Origin: Kitagawia praeruptora
Taxonomy: Eukaryota > Streptophyta > Magnoliopsida > Apiales > Apiaceae
Reading direction: 5' to 3'
DNA: 64,000 nucleotides
NCBI GenBank assembly: GCA_037693485.1
Contig: CM075353.1
Location: forward strand, 4,722,001-4,786,000
A program made the position numbers and the translations under genes. Numbering within the stretch: position 1 is the first letter of the stretch; every line of letters starts with the position of its first letter. Shown here one piece after another: positions 44,585 through 56,275 of the stretch. The notes beneath the pieces were generated by a model, which searched no databases, was not told the DNA's origin, and was given only the letters and a program-made list of their open reading frames with translations.

Positions 44585-46674
44585 ATGGCAACTATGAAAT
44601 TCAACACTAACTTCATTGCTATCTCAAGTGATGTCGAAGCCCCAAATGCTAACTACAAGTGTTTCGTCAAATGGATGTCTGAATCTTATATCAAAGAAGC
44701 ACTTACGGCCAACCCAACTCTGTATCTAAACATTCTGGAGCAATTTTGGAATACTGCCATTACAGAAACAGTTGCTCTAGATGATGGCAGTCTGGGTTAT
44801 ATCATTAACTGCAAGATACTTGGTAAAGAGTTCAGCATCACTTCTGAGGACATGAGCAAGGCCCTGGGTCTTCACCAGAATGAGTATGATGACCTTGTAA
44901 CAGAAGATCAACTAGTGGAATTCTTTGAACTAATAAGGTACTCAGACACCATCAAGGTTGGAAATTTAAAACGGGCACATCTACGAAAAGAGTAGAGCTA
45001 TGTGTTTGCCACTCTCCTGCAAGTATTCAGTGGAAGGAAATCCAGCTTTGACCAACTAAGTGCTCCTGTTCAACAGATATGCTATTCACTTGCCTATGAT
45101 AGGAAAATTGATATTGGAAAGCTCATAATGCAGGAACTCTATGGAAAACTTGGTAAGAACACAACCAAGAGAGGTAATGATATCTTCTTTCCTAGGTTTA
45201 TTCAGTCTGTACTTAATTATCTAGATAAAAATGTGGTTGATTTACCTGGTTTAGATAAAAGTAGATTAGGCTACCCTAGATCCATGACCAAACTCATTTT
45301 TGGTAATTTGGATACTAGGAATGATGTGGATGTAAGGCTTGTAATAACTTCCCATATGCAGAAGTTATTTGAGTCTTACCCCCACAACTTGCCAACATTT
45401 GCCTCCAAATCTGAGTTAGCCAGACCCAAGCAAGTAGAACACAGTGCTAACCCAGGGTCTGCTAACCAACCACCTCAACCAAACACTCTACCAAACACTG
45501 AGCCAACTACATCATCCTCTCAAAAGGGTGATGTTAGTAAAAAGGAGAAGAAGAGAAAATAGGTTGCTTCTGCACCTTTAACCATTTTATCTGAAGCAAC
45601 ATTGGCTTTAGAATTAGGAAGTGAGGCACCTGAGTCACCCCTAATCAGGCCAAAGAAGAAGAAAACTAAAACCACCTCTTCAGTCACACAAATGGCTGAA
45701 GTTATAAAATCAACAGGGTGCATCATGACAGTGCTTCAGGATCAGGGTCTGTTCCACAATAATTGACGGTTAAAGCACTTCAAAGCTTAATTGTGGATCA
45801 GATCCCTGAGTTCACAAAGATTGCTCAACACCTTCTCACTGCCAACATGCCAAATCAAGATTATGAAGCCATTCTTTTATGCCACAGAGATGATGTGGAG
45901 ATGCAAAAGACTAAGATAGTGGAGGATACTATGAGAGATGGCAATGTAGATGCCTGGCTGCAAGGAAAATATGACATACCTCTCTCAGAAGGCCTCCAGT
46001 ACATCAGAGAAGAGTATATCACTGCACTGGGGACAAATGCCTAATATCTCTCCCCTAGTGAGGTGTATGAAGCAGTCAATGACAACTACAAGGGCATTCT
46101 CAAGGCTGCACACTACCTTGGAAAGGGTCTCAAAACAGAAATTAATGGTGTATGTCAAGCCACAACCCAGGAGGTGAAGGAGATAAAGAGAGCTTCTGAG
46201 GCCAAATTCCGTAAGTTGGAGACTGTAATCAAGGACATACTGGAATGCAAATCTACATGCACCAAGATGGACCATGGTTTGGCTCTTCTAAAAGATTCAG
46301 TCACAGGTCTAGGACATAAATTTCAAACTCTATCTGATCAGACTATCGCATCCAATGCCATGCTGAGGACAATGTTCAAAAATCTTTATGGAGACAGGCT
46401 AGTGACTGAAGTCCCTGTGCATGAACTGTCAAAGTATGAGGTGAAGAGACTGCAAGATCAATCCTTGTCTGGTTTCAGGGCACATGATCTATTCTCTAAA
46501 GTGGATACTCTTGAGAAGGAGGTGGCGTCTCTCAAAGAATCTAATGCTCATCTTACAGAAAAGGTTGCACTTCTTAACGATCAGTTGGACACTCAAGCAA
46601 CCACCACAGCTGATGTCCTTCTACATCAGCAATCTATGTTGGCTGCTATGATGAAGCATATGGGTCTCCCTCTA
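44585..46674 (+). pseudogene. Element C third ORF (post-pol, 'envelope-like' by position)
   Basis: The start is MATMKFNTNF at 44585. Stops lie at 44993 (TAG), 45560 (TAG) and 46042 (TAA), and a frameshift near 45755-45766; reading otherwise continues to the D insertion at 46675. The N-terminal half (about 44640-45350) resembles the ORF found after pol in plant Sireviruses (SYVFATLLQVFSGRK, DIFFPRFIQSVLNYL). The C-terminal half is a basic Lys/Thr/Ser linker followed by a likely coiled coil (about 46380-46640). I see no signal peptide or membrane segment, so an envelope role is unsupported. Confidence 0.65.
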
Positions 46675-48144
46675 TGTAATAACCCGAATTTTGGGTAGAA
46701 TTAAAACTTTTCTTATTGTGGTTAAAGAGCATTAATGAATGGTGATTCCAAAGAACAATGATTGTAGTGAATGGATATTGCTATGGATGATGATCCTGAT
46801 TCGTATATGTATGGTCAGAATAGAGTAATTCAAAGGTTGACGATATAGAAAAGAATAATCTATCGTCCAAGAAATGAGTTAATGAGCCCGAGAAGGGAAA
46901 TGAGGATGGTATAGTATTTTCCATACGTGCATAGTGTTTCCCGTACGTGCATAGTGTTTCCTGTACGTGCATAGTAATTCGGTGAATGAATAGTGATTTT
47001 GTAAGTTGGAAAACTTTTCATGCCACCCTATGTACGGGACGCGGTATGGATGTTTCGAAGTCATATTAGGAATCTATGGAGGAAATAAGTGTATGTAAAG
47101 ATGATCGGAATTCAGAAATTCCAATTTTAATTCTGGCATAATATTTGACCGAGCAGTGAATTATATATCAGTATTATCAAGAAATGAGATATTAAATTTG
47201 AGAAATTGAGGATTTAATATTTTGGAATTTTATTATAATTGATTTGAGAATTTAGAACGAAAACCATAGAGATAGTGAAACGAGCATTCTAGAAACCGCT
47301 GGAACTTTATAACGAGATTAAGCGATAAAGCGAACGAATCATGGGTTACGGATTGATTTCATAACAAGATTAAATATCCTACATGATCATCAAGAGAATT
47401 ATATCAAGTGGATTAAATGATTAATCAATGGTTAAATCAAAACAATTTAGAAGTTAAGTGATTTAAATCACTTAAATCAAACAAGAAACAAAACAAATAT
47501 CTAGCAAGCTTCTTGCATACTCTTTGCACAAGGATCTAGGACCATAAAGCTACTTTATACAACTGATCGTATCTTGCAAACATCATCAAATTAGAGTTGA
47601 ATTAGTCAAGATTGGTGGAAAAAGAAAAAGAAGAACAAAGAGATCCAAAGCTGCCTAGCAGAAACACCCTCAAAGAAAAATTCATAACTCAAGATCTAGA
47701 GCTTCAAAAATCACCAAATTTTAACCATAGCTTCTCCACTCCATGGGCAAGATTCGTTCCAAATTTCATGGAAATCCAAGTAGTATAGCCTAGTCAAATC
47801 CATGCTTAAAGTTGGAGGACCAAAACTGTCCAGGTTCTGAACAGTAGCAAGATGGGGCTGAAAACCCTAGCTCCCATGGTTGGATTCTTGTGTTCTATAG
47901 CTCAAAAGAAAGCCCTTGAAGAGTAGAAGGTGTGGTAAAAATTTTAGAACCAAACTCTTAGTTTTTGATTTTATATGATTTTTACAAGATTGATGAGGAA
48001 TAGTAACTTTTGATTTTCATGTTTTGCTTTCTTGATTCTATGGCTTCCAAATGATGTTCTAAGCAATTATTAAGAGTTGTGAGGCCTTATTATCATCCTT
48101 GAACTTCAAACCAAGGTATAATCTTTGAAACCCCTTTGTTGAAT

Positions 48145-49393
48145 TGTTAGTAGTATTTTTTGTGTGTTCGTTCTCAGGGAAGGACTGAATTGTAATATCG
48201 AGTTCAAGTTTTTATCTCTCACAATTTAGGAGTGTAGAAGAATGTTTGGTGTGTTTATAAACTAAATTAAACTAATTATCAATAGAGAATAAGATCTATG
48301 AGGAAAACAATCCAAGAACTGGGGTTCTTCACTTGGTTTCAATGCACATTCAATATCTATGTGACATCTACGTTCTTACTCTGCTGAAAACAATTCTTCT
48401 AAGGTTATAATGTTCTCTCCCAAGATACAATATAGTGTCTACAACTACACCTTAATTGTCACTTCCGTGATACAATCAGAGTACAATCATAAACTATCAC
48501 GCACCAAGAATTATAAGTCTCACAACTCTCCTATTAATCTCCCAATCAAATATTCGAGTTATGTCTGTTAAATCGTGTACTAAAATTGCAACTCCTCTTC
48601 CAAGTTATTACAATCCCTAAAATCCAATCAAAGGTTCATGACTCCCCTAATTGTGTTAAGCCCTCAATAACAGATCAGCAAAGCAAGAAAATCACAGATA
48701 ATTAAACACACATGAATACCAAGGAATACTACCCAATCCTCAGATTAAAGATTTAGTTACACATAATTAAAGAAGAAAACAAAATAATAATAATAATGAA
48801 TAAAAACATAATATTGAAGAAAGAATTGAAGATCGAAAGTACCTTGATACAATTAAAAGCTATGAATTGTTAGCTATCAATTGTTAGCTATGAATTGTTA
48901 TGATTTACAATGGTATGATGTGTTTATATAGGCTCTACAAATCTTGCCCAGCAAGATATTGCCTTCTATTACAATTAGGATTTAAAGAAGGTACCAAAAA
49001 CTGCCCAGAATACAATTAGAATTAGAAAAAGGGCAAAACAGTAAATTCCAAGCCTTCTTTAATAAGAACACGCGCGCGATGTTAATCAGCACGTTTCTTG
49101 CACTTGTTTCCTATCCCAAGTTGTAGAAAATCTCTCAAGCTTCGCGTGGGCAGTAAGATCGCTGAAAACGGACTTCTAGAACTCCAGATATGACCAAAAC
49201 AGTATAAGCTGCGCAGCCTTCCCGGAAAATCCGAATTTTAATCAATTAAATCTCCAAAAACGACAAAAGCTTAGATATTCTTGCAAACCTGCACAACTAC
49301 ACAAAACACATCAAAACTACACAAACTTGAGTCCAAAACAATCAATTTAAGCCGAACGGAGACATTCCAAGTGGATATAAAATCCACTTATCA
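48145..49393 (-). repeat. Element B, 3' LTR (left copy)
   Basis: It starts TGTTAGTAGTATTTT and ends CCACTTATCA. The TATA box (minus strand CTATATAAAC) is at 48922-48931. Confidence 0.95.
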
Positions 49394-49395
49394 AA

Positions 49396-49406
49396 CCCCC
49401 AAACTT
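49396..49406 (-). promoter_or_regulatory. Element B polypurine tract at 3' LTR
   Basis: The minus strand reads AAGTTTGGGGG followed by GTT and the LTR. It is preceded by a perfect six-base-stem hairpin with loop GAGGAC. Confidence 0.82.
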
Positions 49407-50213
49407 AAACTGATGCTTGTCCTCAAGCATAAACAATTACAACTACCTAATTAGTACCACTTCCGTAGGTGATCACGGTTGCATTTGGCATATGCAACAA
49501 GCCCTTTAAACCCCTAGGCAGCCCTAGTGGACGAGTAAGGTCTCGTGAGGGCCTATAGTGAATGTACCCACAAAATCCATTTAACCTAATGCAATGCAAT
49601 GCATGAATGCAACTAATATGAAAAATGCAATTAATCTAGCCTACCATACCTTCAAATCCTCTCATGCCATATCAACTTAAGAATCAAAGTAAATACGCAA
49701 TGTCTTGGTGTCGAAAGTGCAAGTATTCACATAGTCTACTCAATGAACATGCATAAGTTCTCACAAGCCCATGTCAAGTGTAAGAATAAGTTAGTAAACA
49801 TGCTAAGCCTACAAGAGTACATCTTTGAGACAAAACTCGGGATCTCATACGCAAAAACAAGCAAACACTCACAATCCACTCACAAAAGAATATTCACTCA
49901 AGATCAAGGGTAAGTGTATCACTCAATTCCAACAAAATCATAAACATGCTTGACATTTGGTATCAATCTAATTCTTAACACAACATACATCAATGACGAT
50001 AATCAAAAGGTCTTTAATTGGGTTGTAACGTGGCTAGGGACAAGGTATGTCAAATAAGCCAAAAACAGGTGAAGTGTCAAAAGCTAGTAAGCACCATAAT
50101 AAATCATACACAACACTCTATTTTCCCCCCCACATAAATTTTACTAAGAACACTCGACTAGTCGACTAAAGTAGGATCACAACAAACACAAACTTGCTCT
50201 CATAATATATTTT

Positions 50214-50247
<34 letters not shown>

Positions 50248-51154
50248 CCCTTTTTTTTTTTTTTTTTCGAGAGCTAAATAAAACAATAATATAAATAATA
50301 ACAATGATCCCCCAATTTATTACATATGCCGACTATCAAGTAAACAACCAAACCCAATCTCAATATTTTCCCCAAAAGTATGACCAACAATAAACCCCTC
50401 CTTGCACACCTTATTACTCCCTTAAGCACTATACTAGCCTTTGACAATGTGGGTTCAAATTAATGTAAGGCCAATACAAGAAAAAGGTCTAGGCAAGTAA
50501 TGTGGTATGTCACCGAAAAAAAATAGGATTAAGCTCAACGGGTTAACTAATTGATCATGTAAACTTGGTGTGGTAATATGGGAAAATATGCGGTTATTCC
50601 TAAATGCCTTTATCATTTTAATCGTCAAATAATGTCATGCGTTTCAAGAAAGACCTCAAACAACTGCTAGCAATGCAAACAATCCGTGGACACTCAAGCA
50701 AACGAATAAATTGCAAAAAATATGCAATATGGCTCAAAATCTCACTTGGTGGAAAAACATACTCAATCCCAAGCAAAAATCTCTCTAATGCACCGACTTG
50801 TATTCAAAGCATGTAAACTAAATCATCTTGCACATATTCATGTCCTTCTAATTACTTACAACATTCAATAAGTCTACTAGCTTCAACTTACTAGTGTATG
50901 TGTGTGCACAAGAACAAAGCATATCACTTCTCAATCAAAAGCGTCAACAACACAAAATTCCTATCAAGCATGGGTGCAAATGCAAACTATTATGAACTCA
51001 CATGATATACGGAAAAAAATAAAAACAGAATGTCCTATATGAAACAAACGTAGATAACACAAACATAAATGCATAATTTACTACTACTAATATGCAAAGC
51101 ATGAAATCCTACATGAACAAATAATACAACAACAACTACTAATCCCTCAAACCA

Positions 51155-51165
51155 CCCCCAAACTT
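51155..51165 (-). promoter_or_regulatory. Element B internal polypurine tract copy
   Basis: AAGTTTGGGGG on the minus strand is identical to the tract at the LTR. It is preceded by a perfect hairpin with a different stem but the same loop GAGGAC. Confidence 0.75.
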
Positions 51166-51480
51166 AAAATATTCAATGTCCTCATTGAATGGAAGTAAAT
51201 ACAAGGGATAGCAGAAAACATACCTACTCGTCCTCCTCCTCTGATGAATCTGGCGGAGGATACTGCATACGAGCTCCATAGTCTGGCCACCTTGCCTGAA
51301 CACTACAAAATCCAATTGACAAGAACACAAATTCGTAATAAAAATAAGATTAGAGAAAAAGATTTACCCAATACGAATCAAAGAGGTGAACTTGCAATTA
51401 ATTCCTCTTTAGAATTGAATTTTTAGAGATTTAAATAAATAGAAGAGGAATTGGATTTGTATGTATAGGTGGGTATATAA

Positions 51481-51602
51481 AAAATAATAATAATAATAAT
51501 AAGAATAATACTAATAATAAGAATAATAAATAAAAATAATAAAGATAATAATAAATAAGAAAATAATAATAATAATAATAAATAATAACTATAATAATAA
51601 TA

Positions 51603-51656
<54 letters not shown>
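51481..51656. repeat. (AAT)n microsatellite
   Basis: Interrupted AAT repeats run through the stretch, with an uninterrupted run from about 51605 to 51655. The length is likely variable between individuals. Confidence 0.95.
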
Positions 51657-51657
<1 letters not shown>

Positions 51658-51870
51658 TAAATAGGTTTAGAATTTTTGGAGAAAAGATGGGGGTTTTGGA
51701 ATTGAAATAGGAAAAGATTTAGGTGGAATGGGGGTATAAATAGAATGAGGGGGCAAAGAATTTTTTTTTTTTTTTTATATAAAACAGCTGAAACACAAAG
51801 AATCGGACAACACTGCTAAACTGCAATCTGCGGGCGCGTGAAGCAACCTGCACAACATCCAGACGCGAAG

Positions 51871-51976
51871 ACGCAGGCTGCGTTACAGCCCCGCAGTCTG
51901 CCCCTATACCAGTAACGCAGGCGCAACCTGCGTTACACACTGCGCCAGAGACAGAAACGCAGGCGCAGCCTGCGTT
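51871..51976. repeat. GC-rich hairpin block in element B
   Basis: Palindromic units lie at 51871-51883 (ACGCA-GGC-TGCGT), 51912-51936 (GTAACGCAGG-CGCAA-CCTGCGTTAC, a perfect 10-bp stem) and 51956-51976 (AACGCAGG-CGCAG-CCTGCGTT). They stand in otherwise AT-rich sequence. Confidence 0.85.
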
Positions 51977-52121
51977 ACACACTCAAAAATCGATTTTTTT
52001 TTTTTTTATATAACACAACACTCAAATTTTTTTTTTTTTTTTTTTAACACTAATGCATGGGTTGCCTCCCACCAAGCGCTTCTTTAACGTCAATAGCTTG
52101 ACGTATTCATTCATAAAATCT

Positions 52122-53075
52122 TCAATGAGGACAAAAAGCAAACAGATGCACATATCTACGAATTTCTAATATAAGCATATTGTGCAAATAAACCTTAGAT
52201 TCATTGAAAGGTACGAAAACTTCCAAGAACCTATCATGCTCAAGAGACTTGGAAACATCAAAATAGCTAGAAAAGTCGTCAGAATAATCATTATAAGTAC
52301 GACTCATATACTCCTCCCAAATCGGATCCTTATACTCTAAAGCAAGATTTTCAATTTCATCAATCTTAACTTCCTTCTCTTCTATAATTGGACACTCATC
52401 AATTTTAATCTCGTCTACCAATGTATTAAGCTCAAAATTTTCTAGATTTGGTAGAATTTCAATTGCATCCAAATTATCACTAATGCGCATGGGACAATTA
52501 TCAACTACACAAGTAGACTCATCAGACACAACATTATCATCAATTGCTAAACAAGAATCATGGCATAGAGGAAAATTTACACAAGGGGGAGTTCGATAAC
52601 ATCCTTCATACCACACTGCTCGAACTTCCCAAATAAAATTATTTAGTTTAGCATTCTCCTCGTACCAAGCTATTGAATCACATGGAATATCATTGTCACT
52701 AGCAATTTCTAAAGTTGGTTCATCAACAACTCCCAATGAAAGTAAGGGAGGATTAGACTGAGTTCCTTGAATCATTTTATTGAGCGCAATCTCCCAATCA
52801 GCAAGTAAAGAAGGATTAGACTGAGTTAAACTCGTATCAACATCATTACACATATATGGAATAAGATCATCATGATATTGATTTTCAAACGAATACGAAT
52901 AATCATTGCTAGGGGCATATGGAGCATAAAATGAGTTCTCAGAATAGAACGAATTCACCTGATATGCATTACAATCCTCATAAGCATTGAATTGTCGGTA
53001 AGGATTGAAGTCTTGATATTGTTCCTGACTGTTGTAGAAATTCTGAGCATTGTTCCAACCAAAGTTGTACTCCAT
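52122..53075 (-). CDS. Element B single ORF, 317 residues, unknown function
   Basis: This is the only long ORF of element B. It begins MEYNFGWNNAQNFYNSQ, 156 bases after the primer site, where gag would start. The first ~75 residues are rich in Asn, Tyr, Phe, Gln and Ser. A middle part has scattered Cys (CVNFPLCHDSC), and the last half is acidic. There is no signal peptide, membrane segment or recognisable enzyme motif. The N-terminal NNAQN...QQ/EQYQ pattern faintly echoes the Asn/Gln-rich gag tail of element A, so it might descend from the end of gag. It is intact although the LTRs have diverged. I do not recognise the family. Confidence 0.6.
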   Translation of the reverse strand: MEYNFGWNNAQNFYNSQEQYQDFNPYRQFNAYEDCNAYQVNSFYSENSFYAPYAPSNDYSYSFENQYHDDLIPYMCNDVDTSLTQSNPSLLADWEIALNKMIQGTQSNPPLLSLGVVDEPTLEIASDNDIPCDSIAWYEENAKLNNFIWEVRAVWYEGCYRTPPCVNFPLCHDSCLAIDDNVVSDESTCVVDNCPMRISDNLDAIEILPNLENFELNTLVDEIKIDECPIIEEKEVKIDEIENLALEYKDPIWEEYMSRTYNDYSDDFSSYFDVSKSLEHDRFLEVFVPFNESKVYLHNMLILEIRRYVHLFAFCPH

Positions 53076-53231
53076 CTAGTCTCTCTCCTCAAAACCTGTT
53101 TAAGTTGTCTACCTCAAAGAACCTGTAGACACACCAAAGAAAGAAACACAAAAAGAAAGAAAAGAAAAATATATACAAAGATAAAATCTAAACAATAAGA
53201 AACAATTAACCTAAACTCAACTATACTGCCT

Positions 53232-53249
53232 TCCCCGGCAGCGGCGCCA
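53232..53249 (-). other. Element B primer-binding site
   Basis: The minus strand reads TGGCGCCGCTGCCGGGGA, three bases inside the 5' LTR. It differs from element A's site by one base. Confidence 0.88.
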
Positions 53250-53252
53250 ATT

Positions 53253-54516
53253 TGTTAGTAGTATTTTTTGTGTGTTCGTTCTCAGGGAAGGACTGAATTG
53301 TAATATCAAGTTCAAGTTTTTATCTCTCACAATTTAGGAGTGTAGAAGAATGTTTGGTGTGTTTATAAACTAAATTAAACTAAACAAAATTAAACTAATT
53401 ATCAATAGAGAATAAAATCTATGAGGAAAACAATCCAAGAACTGGGGTTCTTCACTTGGTTTCAATGCACATTCAATATCTATGTGACATCTACGTTCTT
53501 ACTCTGCTGAAAACAATTCTTCTAAGGTTATAATGTTCTCTCCCAAGATACAATATAGTGTCTACAACTACACCTTAATTGTCACTTCCGTGATACAATC
53601 AGAGTACAATCATAAACTATCATGCACCAAGAATTATAAGTCTCACAACTCTCCTATTAATCTCCCAATCAAATATTCGAGTTATGTCTGTTAAATCGTG
53701 TACTAAAATTGCAACTCCTCTTCCAAGTTATTACAATCCCTAAAATCCAATCAAAGGTTCATGACTCCCCTAATTGTGTTAAGCCCTCAATAACAGATCA
53801 GCAAAGCAAGAAAATCACAGATAATTAAACACACATGAATACCAAGGAATACTACCCAATCCTCAGATTAAAGATTTAGTTACACATAATTAAAGAAGAA
53901 AACAAAATAATAATAATAATGAATAAAAACATAATATTGAAGAAAGAATTGAAGATCGAAAGTACCTTGATACAATTAAAAGCTATGAATTGTTAGCTAT
54001 CAATTGTTAGCTATGAATTGTTAGGATTTACAATGGTATGATGTGTTTATATAGGCTCTACAAATCTTGCCCAGCAAGATATTGCCTTCTATTACAATTA
54101 GGATTTAAAGAAGGTACCCAAAACTGCCCAGAATACAATTAGAATTAGAAAAAGGGCAAAACAGTAAATTCCAAGCCTTCTTTAATAAGAACACGCGCGC
54201 GATGTTAATCAACACGTTTCTTGCACTTGTTTCCTATCCCAAGTTGTAGAAAATCTCTCAAGCTTCGCGTGGGCAGTAAGATCGCTGAAAACGGACTTCT
54301 AGAACTCCAGATATGACCAAAACAGTATAAGCTGCGCAGCCTTCCAGGAAAATCCTAATTTTAATCAATTAAATCTCCAAAAACGACAAAAGCTTAGATA
54401 TTCTTGCAAACCTGCACAACTACACAAAACACATCAAAACTACACAAACTTGAGTCCAAAACAATCAATTTAAGCCGAACGGAGACATTCCAAGTGGATA
54501 TAAAATCCACTTATCA
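53253..54516 (-). repeat. Element B, 5' LTR (right copy)
   Basis: It is 1264 bp; the extra 15 bases relative to the left copy are a local duplication near 53385 (ctaaacaaaattaaa). The TATA box on the minus strand is at 54045-54054. Confidence 0.95.
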
Positions 54517-55958
54517 TGAATCATGAGTTTTAATGGATTTTTGGATGAGTTTTTGAGTTATATGCATGTTTAGAGCACTAGAGCTATGTAAGAGTTTTGT
54601 TAGATGTTAAAATATGTTGCACAGCTCCAAGACCTATTTAGACAGTGAGGGAGACAATGAATAGTGTCCATGAGTGTTGGTGGTGGATTGGATGATTATT
54701 TGGAGGATTTTAATTTTGGAAATATCCGAGTTATAGCCGTCGTAATGGCGAAATTTCTTTGACCCTTAAAAACCATTCATAACAGTAGATGTAACCTTCT
54801 GAACTTATTGAGTATATGACATGTATTCGAAGATCTCGAGTCATAGATCATTTTGGCGCAAGAATCGTATCATTTTGACTTACGGCTTAGGCGTTATTGT
54901 AAAATCCGTAAAAGCAGTTCGTAAGTCTACGCTTGAGTTCGTAACTTCAATTGAACCCCTTTAAAACGAGTAATTTGGTTACGAATCTTAGTACTTAAAT
55001 ACTAGAGGTCATAATGAAGATATAAGAGAAGACCTCGTGTCAAAAAGATTATTTTTGGATTTTATAAAAATGTTTGAATCAAGGTTAAGTGCGAAGGAAC
55101 CCTTTAGAGGAACACTTGATTATAACCTTGTAAACCACTTAGTGAAACGGGCGAACGAGATTCGATTTCTAAAATGAACCTTCGACCTAAGTATTTGTCG
55201 ATTGACATGGACTTAGTAGGAGCCTAAAACGAGTTAGTAATGTCTTGGTTGTGATTCGCGTACTTGTTTATGCTTTAGATATTAAGTGGATTATCTAGGG
55301 GAATAATCTTACGTTTTCTTTTTGGCTTTGTCTAGATTGCCCGACATCGTCACGAGCCCTACCACTTCTCGAGCATCAAGCAAGTTTCCTATTTCGATAC
55401 TTTGAAGTATTGTTGTATAATACTGCTTTTGGCATATATTGAATTGCATAGTTTTGCGATATATGCTTATAGCGTAAATTTGATTTTCGGTTTATGTACG
55501 AGCTTTGAGGTAAAGTATTTATAAACCGGTATACCTTGTGGCTCTATAGATAAGAGCATATTTATTGTTTTGACTCTAGACCGGGAGTCGGTATTCTGAC
55601 ATATAAGGATAGTCGAGGAAACCCGGAAGGATTCCAACGACAGATTATTATCTAAATTGAGGAATAATATTAATAATCATTATTTATATTTTCAAAAAGT
55701 ATTAATTACTCAGAAATGATTCGAGAAATGTTACTTGAATATTACCTCATTCGAAGGTTATTATTTGGATATGATTGATATTTGGCTTATCAACTAGATA
55801 TGGGATATTAGTTATAAGCCGGGTTTTTGCAAATGCCCTTAGTGTCGGGCGTATGATTCTTATTCTCCATCCATAGACCGGGAGTCGAGATTTTTTTATA
55901 TATCTTGGGCATTCTTTTCTGATCTAGATATTGAATAATGTTATTCAATTGTTATATA

Positions 55959-56275
55959 TTAAATGAATATTATTTTTGGATATTCATTTAAAGTTTAGAT
56001 ATATTAAATGAATATTATTTTTGAATATTCATTTGCAGTTATTTATTAAGTGAATATTATTTTGAATATTCATTTAAGGATTTATTTAATGAATATTATT
56101 TTGGGATATTCATTTAAGAATTTATTTATTTATTTTATATTCATGCGAGGATTTATTTATTTGAATATTACTTTAGATATTCATTTGAGGATTGATTCAA
56201 ATATTATTTTGAATATTTACTCGAGGAATTTTTTTATTTGGTGAATATTTTATATATTCATTCGAGAGTTATTTA
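55959..56275. repeat. Array of AT-rich hairpins in element D LTR
   Basis: About seven inverted repeats follow at 40-65 bp spacing. The first is TTAAATGAATAT-TATTTTTGG-ATATTCATTTAA (55959-55991, a perfect 12-bp stem). Later ones keep GAATATTAT as the left arm and core, with variable outer arms and tails such as TTAAGG, TGAGG and CGAGG. Confidence 0.75.

Larger units (their letters stand above)
18302..46674 (+). mobile_element. Copia element 'C' (Sirevirus-like), decayed host of nested insertions
   Basis: Its 5' LTR (18302-19586), primer site, gag, pol and a third ORF can be followed through three insertions: Athila-type A at 21316-31539, Sirevirus G at 34427-42603, and chromovirus D from 46675. 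Each later insertion breaks a reading frame that resumes on the far side; for A and G a matching 5-bp duplication supports this. The element has many stops, frameshifts and an integrase deletion, so it is dead. Its 3' LTR is not in the window and should lie beyond D. Sirevirus affinity rests on the UBN2-like gag, the Met primer site and the long post-pol ORF. Confidence 0.87.
49394..52121 (-). other. Element B long 3' non-coding region
   Basis: About 49445-50975 matches element A's 22779-24265. It has the same two modules: tract AAGTTTGGGGG at 49396-49406 with hairpin ATGCTT-GAGGAC-AAGCAT (49413-49430), and an internal copy at 51155-51165 with hairpin TTCAAT-GAGGAC-ATTGAA (51172-51189). It also holds T-rich runs (50210-50268), an (AAT)n microsatellite and a GC-rich hairpin block. 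A phrase 'catgggttgcctccca' near 52055 matches A near 24488. Confidence 0.8.
48145..54516 (-). mobile_element. Non-autonomous Athila-like element 'B', complete
   Basis: This 6372-bp element has LTRs of 1249 and 1264 bp and a perfect target duplication TGAAT (48140-48144 and 54517-54521). It reads on the minus strand and has an Asp-type primer site (TGGCGCCGCTGCCGGGGA), one 317-residue ORF, a long non-coding 3' region homologous to that of element A, and a polypurine tract. It has no protease, RT or integrase, so it would be mobilised in trans, most plausibly by an A-like element. The LTRs differ at about nine positions plus a 15-base insertion in the right copy. Confidence 0.95.
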
